The translations under genes and the position numbers were made by a program. Below the pieces are notes generated by a model, which did no database searches, had not been told where the DNA came from, and saw only the letters and a list, made by a program, of their open reading frames with translations. A stretch of DNA of 64,000 nt from Smallanthus sonchifolius (taxonomy: Eukaryota; Streptophyta; Magnoliopsida; Asterales; Asteraceae): contig CM042044.1 of assembly GCA_023525975.1 (NCBI GenBank), forward strand, positions 8,418,501 through 8,482,500, read 5' to 3'. Below are positions 33,082-45,466 of the stretch, in pieces (positions within the stretch are counted from its first letter, which is position 1; every line of letters starts with the position of its first letter).

Positions 33082-35581
33082 CACAAAATTTACGTTGAGC
33101 CAAGATTCTAATATTTTCTTCAACGAGCCATAAAATGGTTAAAAATTATAATACCGTGAAGAATCGAAACTGAATTAAATTACCCCTTAAAACTCTAATT
33201 GATACTAATACCATAATAAATTAATATTTAAAAAAAAATTGGTTATCATTAACCCCTAAACCTATTTCTTGACTTTCTTGGCCGAGAGTCAGGGAGCCAT
33301 TCTCCCACTTGCCTATTTCACTCAAATTCAGAGGAAAAACCATACCTCTTCAGTCGAAACCTCACCTTCACTTCCAATCTTTCTCATTTTTCTTACGGCA
33401 ATTTCACAATTCTCTTTCAAATCGAAGTCCAGTTTTAAAGCGAAAATCACCACAATTCGGTGTCATAAGGAGAATTTCAAGTGTTCTTGAAGAAAGCTTA
33501 GCAAAAGATTCAAGACTACTTCTCTGTTTTTCTCTAAAGATCGCCATTCTCGGTTTGAGGTAAAAACTCGATACCATCCATATTATTTGCTTTAAAACCG
33601 TAACTAAACATACAAATCGTTCAAACGCAAGTAAGATAACAAGAAAACTGTGTCAAACTCAAGATTTGAACATAAAAATATACAGAGTGAATTCTGTAAA
33701 TCAAAGTTCAGATATCGAAACTATAGTTTCGATACCTGTTAGTCAATCGAAACTAGGAGTTTCGATACCTATTGATCGAAACTAGGAGTTTCGATACCAG
33801 TTATTCAATCGAAACTAGGAGTTTCGATACCGGTTGTTCTATCGAAACTAGGAGTTTCGATATCTATTTACTCAATCGAAACTAGGAAGTTTCGATACCT
33901 GTGTACAATCGAAACTAGGTAGTTTCGATACTATTCTTGCCAATCGAAACTAGGTAGTTTCGATACCTATTTCACTCAGTCGAAACTAGGAAGTTTCGAC
34001 ATCTGTTCTGTTTAATCGAAACTAAGAAAGCTTAGATACCTGTTCATCAGCCCCATAAGGCAGTAACTCAGAACTATTTTCATAACAAAACAAGGTTGGA
34101 AAAACTAAAAAGATAATTAAAACAAAAGTAATCAGATCGGCTAAGTCAAGTGAACAAATTGCGTTTAAGACGAGTAGTCTTAACGTGTATGTTATCCTTG
34201 TGTAAATAGGATACGGATAGGCGAATCTGCCGTCATTCAAATTTTTGCTAGCATTCATACTGTCGAGGTGAGTTTCACTAATCCCCTTTTTCTAAGTTTT
34301 TGAAATGATTTGGGGTGGAAACATACTTGTAAAAGACTTTTGTGTATAAATGAATGGAACTAATGATCTGACCGTATGTATGTATTGAGGGAACAATAAA
34401 GCGCTTAAAGTCCTCGTAATAAATTAGTAACCATTAGCTATGGATTTAGCCCGGGATTATATGAATAGTACTATTGGGGGTGACGCCTCCGGTCATGGTT
34501 AGTCGCGCTAACCAGGGGTCAAAATGGCCGAATGACCGCATATTGTCTTACTCGCAGAAAGGCGAGGGGAGGCACAGAAAGTTGGGGTTTGGTTACGGTC
34601 TCATACATTACATACTATTTTGTATTCCTTGCAAGCTTACAAATGGGGTCAATAGATCGGATTAGTAATCATATTCATTGGTAATACATACAAAAGAGTT
34701 CTGATCAGGGTAAAATGATCAGGTTTATCAAAAGAGTTCTGATCAGGTTAAAATGATCAGGTTTTACACAAAAGGGTTCTGATCAGGTTAAAGTGATCAG
34801 GGTTTACACAAAAGGGTTCTGATCAGGTTAAAATGATCAGGTTTTACACAAAAGGGTTCTGATCAGGTTAAAATGATCAGGTTTTACACAAAAGAGTTCT
34901 GATCAAGGTAAAGTGATCATGTTTTACACAAAAGAGTTCTGATCAGGGTAAAGTGATCAGGTTTATTAAAAGAGTTCTGATCAGGTTAAAATGATCAGGT
35001 TTTACACAAAAGCGTTCTGATCAGGGTAAAGTGATCAGGTTTATCAAAAGAGTTCTGATCAGGTTAAAATGATCAGGTTTTACACAAAAGTGTTCTGATC
35101 AGGGTAAAGTGATCAGGTTTAAAGTAAAGAATTCTGATCAGGTTAAAGTGATAAGGTTTAAACGAAAGAGTACTGATCAGGTTAAAATGATCAGGTTTAA
35201 CAAAGAGTTTTGATCGGCAAAAAGATCAGATTTAAACATTGGGTTTATGATAACTCTTTATAATAACTTGTGAACTCACCAACCTCGTGTTGACAGTTTT
35301 AAGTATGTTTTCAGGAAATTGAACGTGGTCATCAGGTTAGCAATGTAGGTTACATGCATGCACGTGGATACGGCTTTTGGGAGGATTTCTCTTGTATAAC
35401 TCATGGTCTTGAGTCATATTTGCGAAATCTTAAACATTTGTAAACTCAAATTGATATTTTGTAATGTAAATATTTTAAATTCAGTTATGTATCCAATTAC
35501 ATGTATGTGTTTGCGGTAATCATATGCTTTGGAAACCAGTGAAAGTCGCGCCTCGCGTTTCCGCCCTGGCGGGGTGTGACA
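32826..35581 (+). repeat. 3' LTR of the full-length Ty3/gypsy element
   Basis: 2756 bp. It has the same sequence blocks as the 5' LTR, with a shorter AT tract (33036-33079) and a handful of point changes in the hairpin and TGATCA arrays. It ends GTGTGACA and is followed by the TTGTT duplication. Confidence 0.93.
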
Positions 35582-37235
35582 TTGTTCATTTGAAACAAGA
35601 TCAACACCAACCACCACATTCACTCACAAATACCGAGGAGCACAAACGACGATTATGAGCGCGGTGGTTACGAGTTCTGGTACGCTACGAGTACGGTTCG
35701 AGAAAGAGAAACGTTTAAAGCGAGGAACAAACTTAGGAACTATCCAAGGGTAATGTAAGTACACTGGACCCGTACTCTAACCTAGACATGGTTATGTGAA
35801 ATACGTGCTGATATGATTATGTGATATGTGTTATGTGGTATGACGAGGGTACGGGGTAATGACGGATTAGTCTAAACACTAAACGGGAATAATGGAGTAG
35901 TCACGACGTATCCAAGGGGTGATGGATACGCCGCTGGTACTTCCTATATATAAACCTCTTGTGTACTTCGTGGTGAAACCATTATAAATGTTTAGGGGTA
36001 TAGACTAATAAAGAATAAAGAAATATAGTAAACGTACGAGAGAACATCCAACCGTATCGTATGTAGTTATCTGACAAACGAAATGTCCTGTCTAAGGAAA
36101 GAGGGGTGTATAAATCCCTCCTAGACCCGTCACTCTTTCCTGGGGACATCTTTATTAGAGGTAGTGCTCTAGAAGGAAAATCACCCCAGTTTACAGTATA
36201 TGACAAATACGAATATGAAATGAAAAGTATACCATGCATAGTGAATATGAATTTGTGATGAACATGAATACGTGAAATGCATGATGAATATGTGAATGCA
36301 TGATGATACGTGCAAACATGAATGAGTTTGATGGAACGAGTCTAAACCTCAAAATGAAATAACGGAGTACTCACGAAGTGTTAGAGTGCTGGTGGATACA
36401 CCGCTGGTACTTTCTATATATAAACCCTTCTAATGCATCGTGGAGAAACCATTACGAAGTTTTGAGGTAAGGGCTGGTTGGTGAGTAAATCAAGCATATA
36501 TATATGAAATGAAAACAAATGTTTGATACGTTTGGGAGGCTGTGAGTCAAAGACACTCAAGGTCCCAAATGAAATGAGATACCCAACCTGAAAGGTGGAT
36601 CTCAATAAAGAAAAGAAAAGAAAAAGGAAACTCTAGGCCTACGGGGCTGAAAGAGTAAACTCTAGGCCTACGGGGCTGAAAGAGTAAAAGATTCCAAGCC
36701 TACGGGGCTGAGGAATAAATGAGTCTTCGTGACAGAGCAAGGGGTCTATACTGACGAGTATAAGGACCTTACCAATTCTCGGACAGGAGGTACGGCCTGT
36801 GATGGTTGCGAGGGGGTTAGCACACCCATAAAATATACGAAAAGCGTGACCGGAGGTACGTCCGGAGATGGTCACGTGGGCACAGAGAGCCTGAGAAAAC
36901 TTGAACAATAAGAACCTAAAGGGTTCATAATAAAATGAACGATGCAGTATACTTACTTAGCGTAAGCTAATTCAAAAATCTTTCCAAACACTGCAGGAAA
37001 GAAGCACGTGGAATGAAGCTTCCTGTGGACAGAGCTGTCGGAGTTGGAAAATCTCTATATAGGATAATGTAAATATATTATCATCGTAAAACAAAATTAT
37101 TATTTTAAATGAAAAAGTAACCTTAGCCATTATGGCAAGGTTTTACGGATCTGGGACATGTTTTTCGTATTAAAATCTGATAAAATAATAGTAAGATAAG
37201 TAGGATGTTTCACAAAAGTTTAATCTTGGTCAACC

Positions 37236-37490
37236 GTCCCCTACATCAGTTTGACGGTCTCATTCAATTGCCGGATTTGTTTTTTCAGTTCGTTGAATTG
37301 AGAGCGGGACAAAGACGAGACATTAGTGAGTATGTTTCTCACTTTTTTTTCTTACCACTCGGCTCCAACCGCGTCTCCAACCACGTCTCTCGCCAAGGGT
37401 AAGCCGTAGTACATCTTCCTTATCAACCTCTTTGACGTCTTGTTGCATCCGGGTCAACTCATCTTGAATTAAATTCTGCAATAAACAAAA
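37236..37490 (-). pseudogene. Possible CACTA transposase C-terminal remnant
   Basis: On the minus strand two frames give protein-like stretches: NLIQDELTRMQQDVKEVDKE (about 37470-37410), then, after a stop, SQFNELKKQIRQLNETVKLM (about 37305-37245). Acidic coiled-coil tails of this kind end plant En/Spm-type transposases. Short, split and not certain. Confidence 0.35.
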
Positions 37491-38320
37491 AACAAACATA
37501 TATCAAGTTTTTTATTAAATCCGACAGCATAAGTACTATAAAATGGATAATCAACTAATTTAACAATACTCAATAAACATAATAATTCACCAAAACTCAA
37601 AATTTTCTTGAAACAAGGAGATGTCAACACGAAAACCTCACTCTAGCTTTCAATCCTTTCACTTTCTTAAAAACCTAACCTACACATTATTTCAATTAAA
37701 ACTATTCACTAATTATGAAACATTACTAAAAAAAGTCAAAGTACACATTCGTAATGAACAAGATGACTAGTGATGGTGATGGTGGTGGTGGTGGAGGTGG
37801 AACACGACGGCAAAACAAACTAAACGGCCGGAAATGACGGTGACAACCGAGAGGATGAGTAGGAGAGAAAAGGGTGCAAAAATTAGGCTGTTTGGTCAGA
37901 TCCGTGAGATTATAGGTCGGATTTTTCTAGACGACATGTCGTCGAGATTGAGTCGTTTTTTAATTAATTTAATTATTAAATAAAAAATATTTTTTTATTA
38001 ATTACATATCTCGATGACCTGTCGTCGACAATAGGTAATTTCTAGAAAGAAAAATAAAACTTATTTCACGGGCAAAAAAAATAATAATAATATCAAATAC
38101 GACGACATGCCGTCGTAACTAAGGTAGGGTGAGCACTAAAACTTTTCAACTATTCCCCGTTTGACCATCAACGACGACATGTCGTCGAAACAAACTAAAA
38201 AACAGTAAAAAAGTGACATTTCACCATCTATGACGACATGTCGATAGGATTGCTTGACCAAAATCGACGACAAATGTCGTCGGTGTTACCCTGACGAAAT
38301 TGCCAAAGTTTCTTGCAGTG

Positions 38321-40834
38321 ACAATGACAAAAATTGAGATACATTATAAAAATTACGTTTATGAAAAATAACATTTAGCGCAGTACATAAATGAAAGAAA
38401 AATATTACGGGTTTACTTAATTAGCCAACCTAACCCCGGTTCAGATTATGAAGTACATCTTTTGAAATGTTACTTGATCCGTTCATATTTAGGGTTAGTA
38501 AACGAACTAAACGTTTAACGAACCGTTCGACGGGAAGTTCGTTTACGTTCGTTCGTTTGATAAATGAACAAAAATGAACAAGAAATTTTATACGATTAAC
38601 TAAATGAACGAACATGAACAGAGGTATCGTTCGTGCAAGTGTTTTCGTGAACGTTGGTAACGTGCTCGTGAGCGTTCGTTTATTTACGTTCGTTCGTTTG
38701 GTTATGTTGTTCATTAAAGATTTTTGTATATTTCTATTATATTTTATCTAAACTTTTTATATTATTTAAGTTTTATTTTATTTTTTAACTTAACAATTAA
38801 ATAAGTAAAGTAAGTTCGATACAGGTACGTAAAACTTGATATTAAAATGATTTTATTAACTGTTCATTTTAGAAGACACTAGGGTTAACATCAAAAATCC
38901 CAAACAAGTATTCGTTCGGTTCTGTTCATGAACAAATCAATTTCCTTAATTAACGAACACGAACATGAAATATCGTTCGGTTAGTGTTTGTGAAACTTTC
39001 ATGAACAAGTTAAATGTTAAACGAACGAACACGAAAAAGCTTCATTCAATTCGGATAAGTTCGTTTACAGCCATATTCATTACTTTTTCCAACTTCCTTA
39101 TTTTAAGTGTCTCTTGAATTATATTAGTAGGATTAATCATTAATATCCCCTCAAATTAAAATCAATTCATTTTAATATTTAAACTAAAAAATACAAATTA
39201 TTTCTTTTTCACTTGTCAGTACTGATAAGTTCTAACAGTAAATCTACTTCACTAACCTAGTAACATGCTAGAATCCTAGAACACCAAGTGTATCCTGAAA
39301 AAGCAAAGAGAGCAATGTCTTTATTCATTAGGGTTAAGTTTGACATAACCTCTTTAAATTTTAACCACCCTATCTTTATTTTCCTGTCAAAAGGAAACAA
39401 AACCCTAATAGAGGTTAAGAATCTTGATCTACAAACTTGTTTCCTTGTGCTTTTTTTAGGGTTCAAAATCAAATGCAACCCCCACCCTACCCCACCTCAC
39501 TTCCCAAATAAAGTTCCCGATTTTGATCCAAAAACCCTCAAAATTTACTTTGAAAATGATCGTTCATAAATGTTATTCTTCTCTTTCTTTTGTTCTCTCT
39601 TCTTTAGGATAACTCTATCTTTTTATATTCCAAAAACAAACAACGAAAAAGACGAAAGAAAATGGACCCCAAATTGGATTTGTGGGTAAGGAGTAAGGAC
39701 CATTACTATAGCCACTAAATGTAGTGATACAATGTTTGCTTCATCATGATTTTTAGCATATATAGAAAGGCTTCTTGAACACAAAATTCGCAAATAATAA
39801 ATATAGGTTTTATAAGGGTACTGTGTCATGTGACATTATATAACTCTATCTTTTTATGTGTTATACTATCCGATAGTCATTTTCTATTTATAATATATGT
39901 TTCCAGCTCTCAAACGACACTGATTTCTCACACATTTTTTTAATAGTGATACCAACAAAAAAAAAGTAACTATTAATCCGTCATTGATTTTCATAAATCT
40001 TTTGAATGATTAATTAATTGTCTATTTTATAATGTTTCTATCATTTTCTGTTGTATTTTCAAATGAAGGAAATATAACGAGAAAATACTTCTTTTAGTTA
40101 TTTACTTGACTAAAGAAATATGGGTATTTATGATGCAACCACTTATTTTTTTCTTTTTTGAAAAAAAATATATAACTTTGGGTGTGAAGAAAGTTTCAAA
40201 ATTTCATAATATATTGACACATACCTTTTTAATATATGGTGGCGATCTCAAATGAAAATTTTATAAAGTTAAGAATTGTGAATATTTTAAAGTTGCATTG
40301 CATGTTAATTTATATTTGACTAAGTTGATTCATATCCTGACTATCCGTAGAGGTCTAAATGGCTAATTAAATAAGTATAAATATGTTTAAAACTCTACAT
40401 TATTTTTAATTCACTTGTTATTTAATTTACTCGATCTATATGGTTTTCACATGTGAACAGGTTGAATCATATGTGAATCAAATGATCTATATAATTAACT
40501 TTACATTTAATACTATTAACTTTTTTTTCAATGATTATCAATGTCAAAGAAGAAAAAAGAACTCTCATGTGATGATTTTACTTTGAGTTTTGTGTATGAA
40601 ATAAAACGTTATATTATCGATGGATTTTTATGATTGGTGTGTTTGATTTGATGGTTTAGATCGAAAGTGATAGCATTTGTTTTGATTTGTGATTATGAGT
40701 TTTAAAATTTCATAAAGTTTGGATTTTAAAATATCAATTGATCTTGGTGGGTTTCGATGGGTCCAGATAAATTAGTGAGTGGTGACCACCTCTCATCATC
40801 CTTTCTATTTCTCTCTTAGATTTATTTTAAATAA
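38321..40834. other. Gene-free, AT-rich
   Basis: Apart from the CGTTCG-rich repeat listed below, I see no gene. Bases 39240-39830 hold short open frames on both strands without recognisable domains. Bases 39830-40830 are AT-rich with no structure I can name. Confidence 0.5.
38480..39075. repeat. Dispersed repeat with GTTCGTTTACGTTCG motifs
   Basis: Many forward and inverted copies of AACGAAC and GTTCGTT, for example GTTCGTTTACGTTCGTTCGT near 38550 and the inverse AACGAACGAACACG near 39020. The arms of the left third and right third can pair. Origin unknown. Confidence 0.5.
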
Positions 40835-41341
40835 CTACGTTAAAATCCCGTGTATTACACGGGTTAAATAAATAAAATGTTATATATTTAGTAATAAAAA
40901 TTTTATATTTTTTAAAACTCGTGTAATACACGGGTTGAATAAACCAGTATATTACATCAGTTGAATAAAATGTAATGTAGTTTCTTAACAAACACATTTG
41001 TCAAAATATATTTTTAAAAAATATAATTTGTCATGACAGCTATAAGGTCTGTTAAGTTAGTTTTTAAAACATTTTTTTTCAACTGAGTATTAATTTTTTT
41101 AATTTAACTGATAAATGTTTGTTCATAATAAGTTCATTTGTTTGATGATATAATAACTATTTATAATTAAATAATAAGTATTCGTAATTAGATTTATTAA
41201 TATAAAGATTATTATTTAATAGAAGAGAGAAATAGAAAATCTAATATTTGGAGAGAGAGGCGGGAAAATAAAAATGAAGAGTAACCAGAGAGTGACACGT
41301 GTCCTGAAGAAATTTTCATATATTAGAGTAGTAAGATAAGA
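40835..41341 (-). mobile_element. Non-autonomous Helitron, minus orientation
   Basis: On the minus strand the 5' end is TCTTATCTTACTACTC, continuing to GAAATTTCTTCAGGACACGT (with GACACGTGTCA). The 3' end has a perfect hairpin CCCGTGTAATACACGGG followed by ATTTTAACGTAG then T. It belongs to the same family as the element at 42870-43317. The terminus is GTAG instead of the consensus CTAG, and extra degenerate hairpin copies lie at about 40918-40936. Confidence 0.65.
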
Positions 41342-41940
41342 TTATTAGTTCTAATACCACTTAAATAATTAAATCAAGTAAGTTTTTAAATATTTTTACC
41401 TTTTTTCATTATATTTCTTTTTAATCTCATTTACAAACCAAATGATATTAGAATACTTTTATAACAGAAAAGTAAATGAAATTATTTTGTTGATGCAGTT
41501 GAAATAGGAGAACTTAATCTAAAAGAATAGTTTGATGAGTGAGTAAGCCATTTAAGTTATAAACTCTATATTTATTACACATATAACCAACGTGTGACCA
41601 ATTTCATATTTTACAATAGTTTCAATCCATAACAAGGCAATATCCTGAGTTCATTTGTTGCGATCGAGGATGTGTTGTAAGCAAAACGCATAATTTTAAA
41701 TGATTATGATACTAACAAGTTTTAAATGAATAACTTAGTTTACACTAGCATTTTTATACTTTTTATACTTACAAGTTTCAAGTTTTCACGTTTGTAATAA
41801 ACAACATGATTATGTATTTTAACAAAACTCATTTTAATCTATCTATGCTTTCTCTTAATGAAACTTTCTCCATTTATAATCATCAAAACTAGGTGAAATT
41901 TTAGCAATAAATTATTTTAAAAAAAGGGTATCTTATTAAT

Positions 41941-41943
<3 letters not shown>

Positions 41944-42003
<60 letters not shown>
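41944..42003. repeat. AT dinucleotide microsatellite
   Basis: About 30 uninterrupted AT units. Confidence 0.95.
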
Positions 42004-42007
<4 letters not shown>

Positions 42008-42173
42008 AAAAATGTGATTGTCATGTGAATAAAAAATCTTTAAAAAATAATAGTAATAATAATAGTTAGTAGAATTGTTATGAGGATTTGGGTTGCTTTA
42101 TGAGAAGAATTGTTGCCGGGAAAAGTGGATTTGGGAAGCTATTAAACCGGGAGACAAGGACCGGATGGATACG

Positions 42174-42205
42174 GTGGGGGTGGGGGTGGGGGTGGGGGTG
42201 GGGAT
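42174..42205 (+). repeat. GGGGGT tandem repeat, G-quadruplex-prone
   Basis: Four to five GGGGGT hexamers in a row, followed by GGGGATGG. Four-tetrad quadruplex folding is expected on the plus strand. No gene starts nearby. Confidence 0.85.
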
Positions 42206-42869
42206 GGATGATGAGATGTGGTCCACATCATGATGATGTATGTGGTCGTCAAACTTTACTAACCTCGTTCCTCGTGCAGTCAAACTGATTCTACTAGTCT
42301 TTGTGGGTCCCCCGCATGCTAATTTACCATTTAAACTACCCTCAAAAATTGAAATGGGAATGGAACCAAATTCAAGTTTAGTTAGATATAATATGGTTCA
42401 TCTCTCTAGTGTAAAATTATCCTAACCAAACTGACTGAAAAAATAATATTTGTTTAGAAATCGATAATCCACCTTCGAGAGTTTAAAATTAGGGTTCTTC
42501 GCTTCTTTCTAGATCTTGTCTCTCGATCGATTAGCTAGAGGATCGAGAGGCAAGAGTTTAGAATTAGTGTTATTTATTTAGACGGTGTTAAGATATTAGA
42601 CTTTAGAGTGGTTCCACTAACTAAATAGATTCATTCTGGCTCTACGTCACAATCGACTATTCAACCTAGTTAGTGAGGACTAGAAGAGGTTCCTACCAAG
42701 TTTAGGCTCCAAGTTCGTAAATCACCAAATCATACATAAGATCATCAAATCGTACATAAAAAAGATGACAAACCCTAATCTACACGTCAAATAAAATGGA
42801 GAGGTGATTAATAAAATGAAAAAAAAGACTAATTGAATAACGCTAATAAAATGGATTCATAGACTCGTA

Positions 42870-43317
42870 TCTATACTATTTAATAAACAAGTAAAACTAT
42901 GGGACAAGTGTCACATTCTAATGTATTCTTAGCATGATTTTCCCGTCTTTTTCTTCTATTAAATACTATATTAAAATAATATATTTTTTTTAATATTTAA
43001 TATCAATCTAATTATAGATATTTGTTTTATTTAAATATGGATTATTATTATATCAATAAACAAATGAATTTAATATTGATTACCATTTATCAATTACATA
43101 AAAAAAACTAATACCAAGTTAAAAAAATATTTTAAAAATTAACTTAATATCATTTATAATTGTCACGTTAAAGTATACATATTTTGACGACTGTATGTGT
43201 TAAAAGATTATATTATGTTTTATTTGTTTTACACAGGTTTTTAAAACGTAATTTTTACTACTAATTATATAACATTATATTTATTTAACCCGTGTAATAC
43301 ACGAGATTCTAACCTAG
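42870..43317 (+). mobile_element. Non-autonomous Helitron, plus orientation
   Basis: 5' end TCTATACTATTTAATAAACA after an A; 3' end hairpin CCCGTGTAATACACGAG, then ATTCTAAC and CTAG before a T. Insertion between A and T, TC start and CTRR end are the Helitron rules. It is 448 bp, has no coding region, and shares its 3' end with the minus-strand copy at 40835-41341. Confidence 0.78.
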
Positions 43318-44873
43318 TTTTTAATATATGTATATAAAATAAAAATTATATATAAATCGAATTTGAATTGGTTCAGATAAAAAATCACAAATTCAAAATT
43401 CAAATTCTGAATTCGAATTGGTTGCTAACCCAATTTGAGAATTTAAAATCGAATTCAAGTTTGAAAACACGGGTCATTAAAAAACAATGACATGTGTTAG
43501 TATTTTTAGAACACATCGTATTTCCTACTAAAAGAACGACATGTTTTTAAGAAAAAAATCATGCCATTAATCCAATAACAGATACGTCCTGAGATTTTGA
43601 ATGTCATACGTGACTAATAAAAATGAGCACCAAAAGTATAAATTTTTATAACAATAAACAAGACAAAGCTACTATAGCAAAAATGATCTATTTTACAAAC
43701 CCAAAAAAAAATTATGACGGAATAGGGAGGTGACACGTAGTGTGGCAGTAGGGAAAAATCCCTAATTTTGACATTTTACAAAGTTGAGTGAGGAGTTCTA
43801 GTCGACACTTGTAAATGGGTATAACAAAGTTTATAACATGACGCAAATAAAAAATATTAAACACAACCACAAATTAAACTTTTTTTTTAAAATTAACAAA
43901 CAAAAATTATTAAGGAAAAATCAGATTATATATATTGCAAGGGGTAAACTCGAAACTTTATAAACTTAAAGAGTCAAAATGAAACTTGAGGGGTAAGTTT
44001 TGCCAACTTATAAAGTTAAGGGGAAGATTTGTCAGTGGAAAAAATCTAACGACACTTGTACATGAGTAAATTAAGCCCGCACGGATGCAGCGTATTTGCG
44101 AACATATCTATATGTGCTGCGGCTATGATATAGACGTGGTTAGGTAAATAAAAAAACCTACGAAGTTGTGATACTTCAGTATAAATAGAAAAAAGTATCA
44201 CTTAAAGAGGACGTAAAATCGTTAAGAATAAAAAAGGTATTGGGAAAAAAATTAAAAAAAAGTAAAAAAAAAATAATATTAAACCAAAAAATGTAAAATA
44301 TGAGATTTGAACCTTGGACAGGTAACTCAAACCACATGGAGTCTACCACTCCAACCAAACCAATATTAATTTATCTTATTGAAAATACTGGATTTAAACG
44401 TTACATTTAAGGTAAGGTGGTGGCTCTTTACTTACCCCGAACTTACCTTTTAAGTGTTAGTAAGTTTACTGAGCCTACAATGGAACATACAATTACTAAT
44501 CTATACAATACGATAAATAAAAGTTTTTCAGTCTGATGTCTTTATATTCATTCTTATAAACTTTTTTTTATTTCTCTCTCTCTCTTAATAAATGCACTTT
44601 TATATTTTTAATAATAATATATTTTTAAATAAATTATTGATTATACTAATAAAATACATTTGTTTTAAATTATCTCATATTATAAGAAACTTTGAAATGT
44701 AATTACCTAACTTATGTTTTCAATCAAATAGTAATGAAAATTAAATTACATTGAATAATATTTAATGTATTTTTGAAACTCAATTATATATTAATTTTTA
44801 CATGTTTTTTTATTTTGTTTTCTATTGTTATTATGTAATACATTTTTTCAAATATATATATATATATATATAT
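43318..44873. other. Gene-free, AT-rich
   Basis: Nothing recognised apart from the SINE-like segment at 44290-44362 and the microsatellite before 44874. The open frame over 44176-44358 is a shadow of AT-rich DNA. Confidence 0.5.
44290..44362 (-). mobile_element. tRNA-derived SINE-like segment
   Basis: On the minus strand TTGGAGTGGTAGACTCC is A-box-like and AGGTTCAAATCTC is a good B box about 30 nt later. It resembles the head of the 19.4-kb SINE (GGAGTGGTAG is shared). Tail and duplications are not clear. Confidence 0.5.
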
Positions 44874-45256
44874 AGGGTATGGTTCCAATCAAAACCCACT
44901 CTTCGCGTCAAAACCCTAAAACCCTGGCAAAAATCGATCAAATCATAAATTTTTTTAGTTTAATAAAATTATTACACGAATTCAACGTCACATCTTTTTT
45001 GTGTTTTTGCAAATTCGTAACCGTGAGAAAGTTTACACCGGTGTAAGTTGTTTTACACTGGTGTAAATTTTATAACATTTATTTTTGTTACACCAGTGTA
45101 AACTTTCTCACACTTACGAATTTGCAAAAACACAAAAAAGGATGTGACGTTGAATTCGTGTAATAATTTTATTAAACAAAAAAAAATTATGATTTGATCG
45201 TTTTTTGCCAGGGTTTTAGGGTTTTGACGCGAAAAGTAGGTTTTTATAGGAACCCT

Positions 45257-45257
<1 letters not shown>
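44874..45257. mobile_element. Near-perfect fold-back MITE in AT microsatellite (family 3)
   Basis: The arms are about 180 bp. Left: AGGGTATGGTTCC, then CGCGTCAAAACCCTAAAACC, down to AAAGTTTACACCGGTGTAA. The right arm is its inverse with few differences, with TTACACCAGTGTAAACTTT at 45090 and GGTTTTAGGGTTTTGACGCG at 45212. A short centre separates the arms. Both flanks are TATATA repeats. A transcript would form a long hairpin, so it is a candidate siRNA source. Confidence 0.88.
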
Positions 45258-45314
<57 letters not shown>

Positions 45315-45401
45315 TTTAAGTAATCTAGATATTGGTAGTTTTTCACCCTATGTACTACACAGGTTATAAGCTAGTAAGTTTATTTAAATATGTTAATCGA
45401 T

Positions 45402-45466
<65 letters not shown>

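Larger units (their letters stand above)
24268..35581 (+). mobile_element. Full-length Ty3/gypsy element (Tekay/Del-like chromovirus), recently inserted, defective
   Basis: LTRs at 24268-27054 and 32826-35581, both TGTGACACC to GTGTGACA. Flanking duplication TTGTT (24263-24267 and 35582-35586). Primer-binding site for initiator tRNA-Met at 27060-27073 and polypurine tract at about 32815-32825. The two LTRs differ mostly in AT-microsatellite length plus roughly ten substitutions seen by eye in 2.75 kb, so insertion was recent. Order: extra ORF (27202-27960), gag, protease, reverse transcriptase, RNase H, integrase, chromodomain-like tail. The gag-pol frame carries several breaks, so this copy is not autonomous. 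Confidence 0.92.
23836..37212 (+). mobile_element. Solo LTR (TGTAGCATCCC family), split by the 11.3-kb Ty3/gypsy element
   Basis: Starts TGTAGCATCC and ends GGATGTTTCA (inverse TGAAACATCC). It is flanked by the 5-bp duplication CAAAA (23831-23835 and 37213-37217). Net of the insertion it is about 2.06 kb. A TATA box CTATAAATAG is at 24243-24252, just before the split at 24267. The right part holds a diverged duplicated segment (CGCTGGTACTTCCTATATATAAACC near 35930, again near 36400, written here as its shared core TATATATAAACC) and three copies of CCTACGGGGCTGA at about 36630-36710. No coding region or primer-binding site follows, so it is a solo LTR left by LTR-LTR recombination. Confidence 0.82.
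23345..38320. mobile_element. CACTA transposon, non-autonomous, with nested insertions
   Basis: Left end CACTACAAGAATTT at 23345; right end TTTCTTGCAGTG at 38309-38320 (reverse complement CACTGCAAGAAA). Both are flanked by the 3-bp duplication ACA (23342-23344 and 38321-38323), the size CACTA elements make. Subterminal palindromes of the GACGACATGTCGTC type repeat within 250-400 bp of each end (23400-23600 and 37920-38290); they are the kind of site CACTA transposase proteins bind. Without the nested insert the element is about 1.6 kb, too small to encode a transposase. A short coiled-coil-coding remnant may survive at 37236-37490. Confidence 0.88.
41342..42869. other. Gene-free, AT-rich
   Basis: Contains the AT microsatellite at 41944-42003 and the G-rich tract at 42174-42205. 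The ORF-like frames over the GGGGGT run (42088-42288) are low-complexity. Confidence 0.5.

Noticed and set aside
42088..42288. Frames over the GGGGGT repeat
   Set aside because: Low-complexity translation of a hexamer repeat on both strands.
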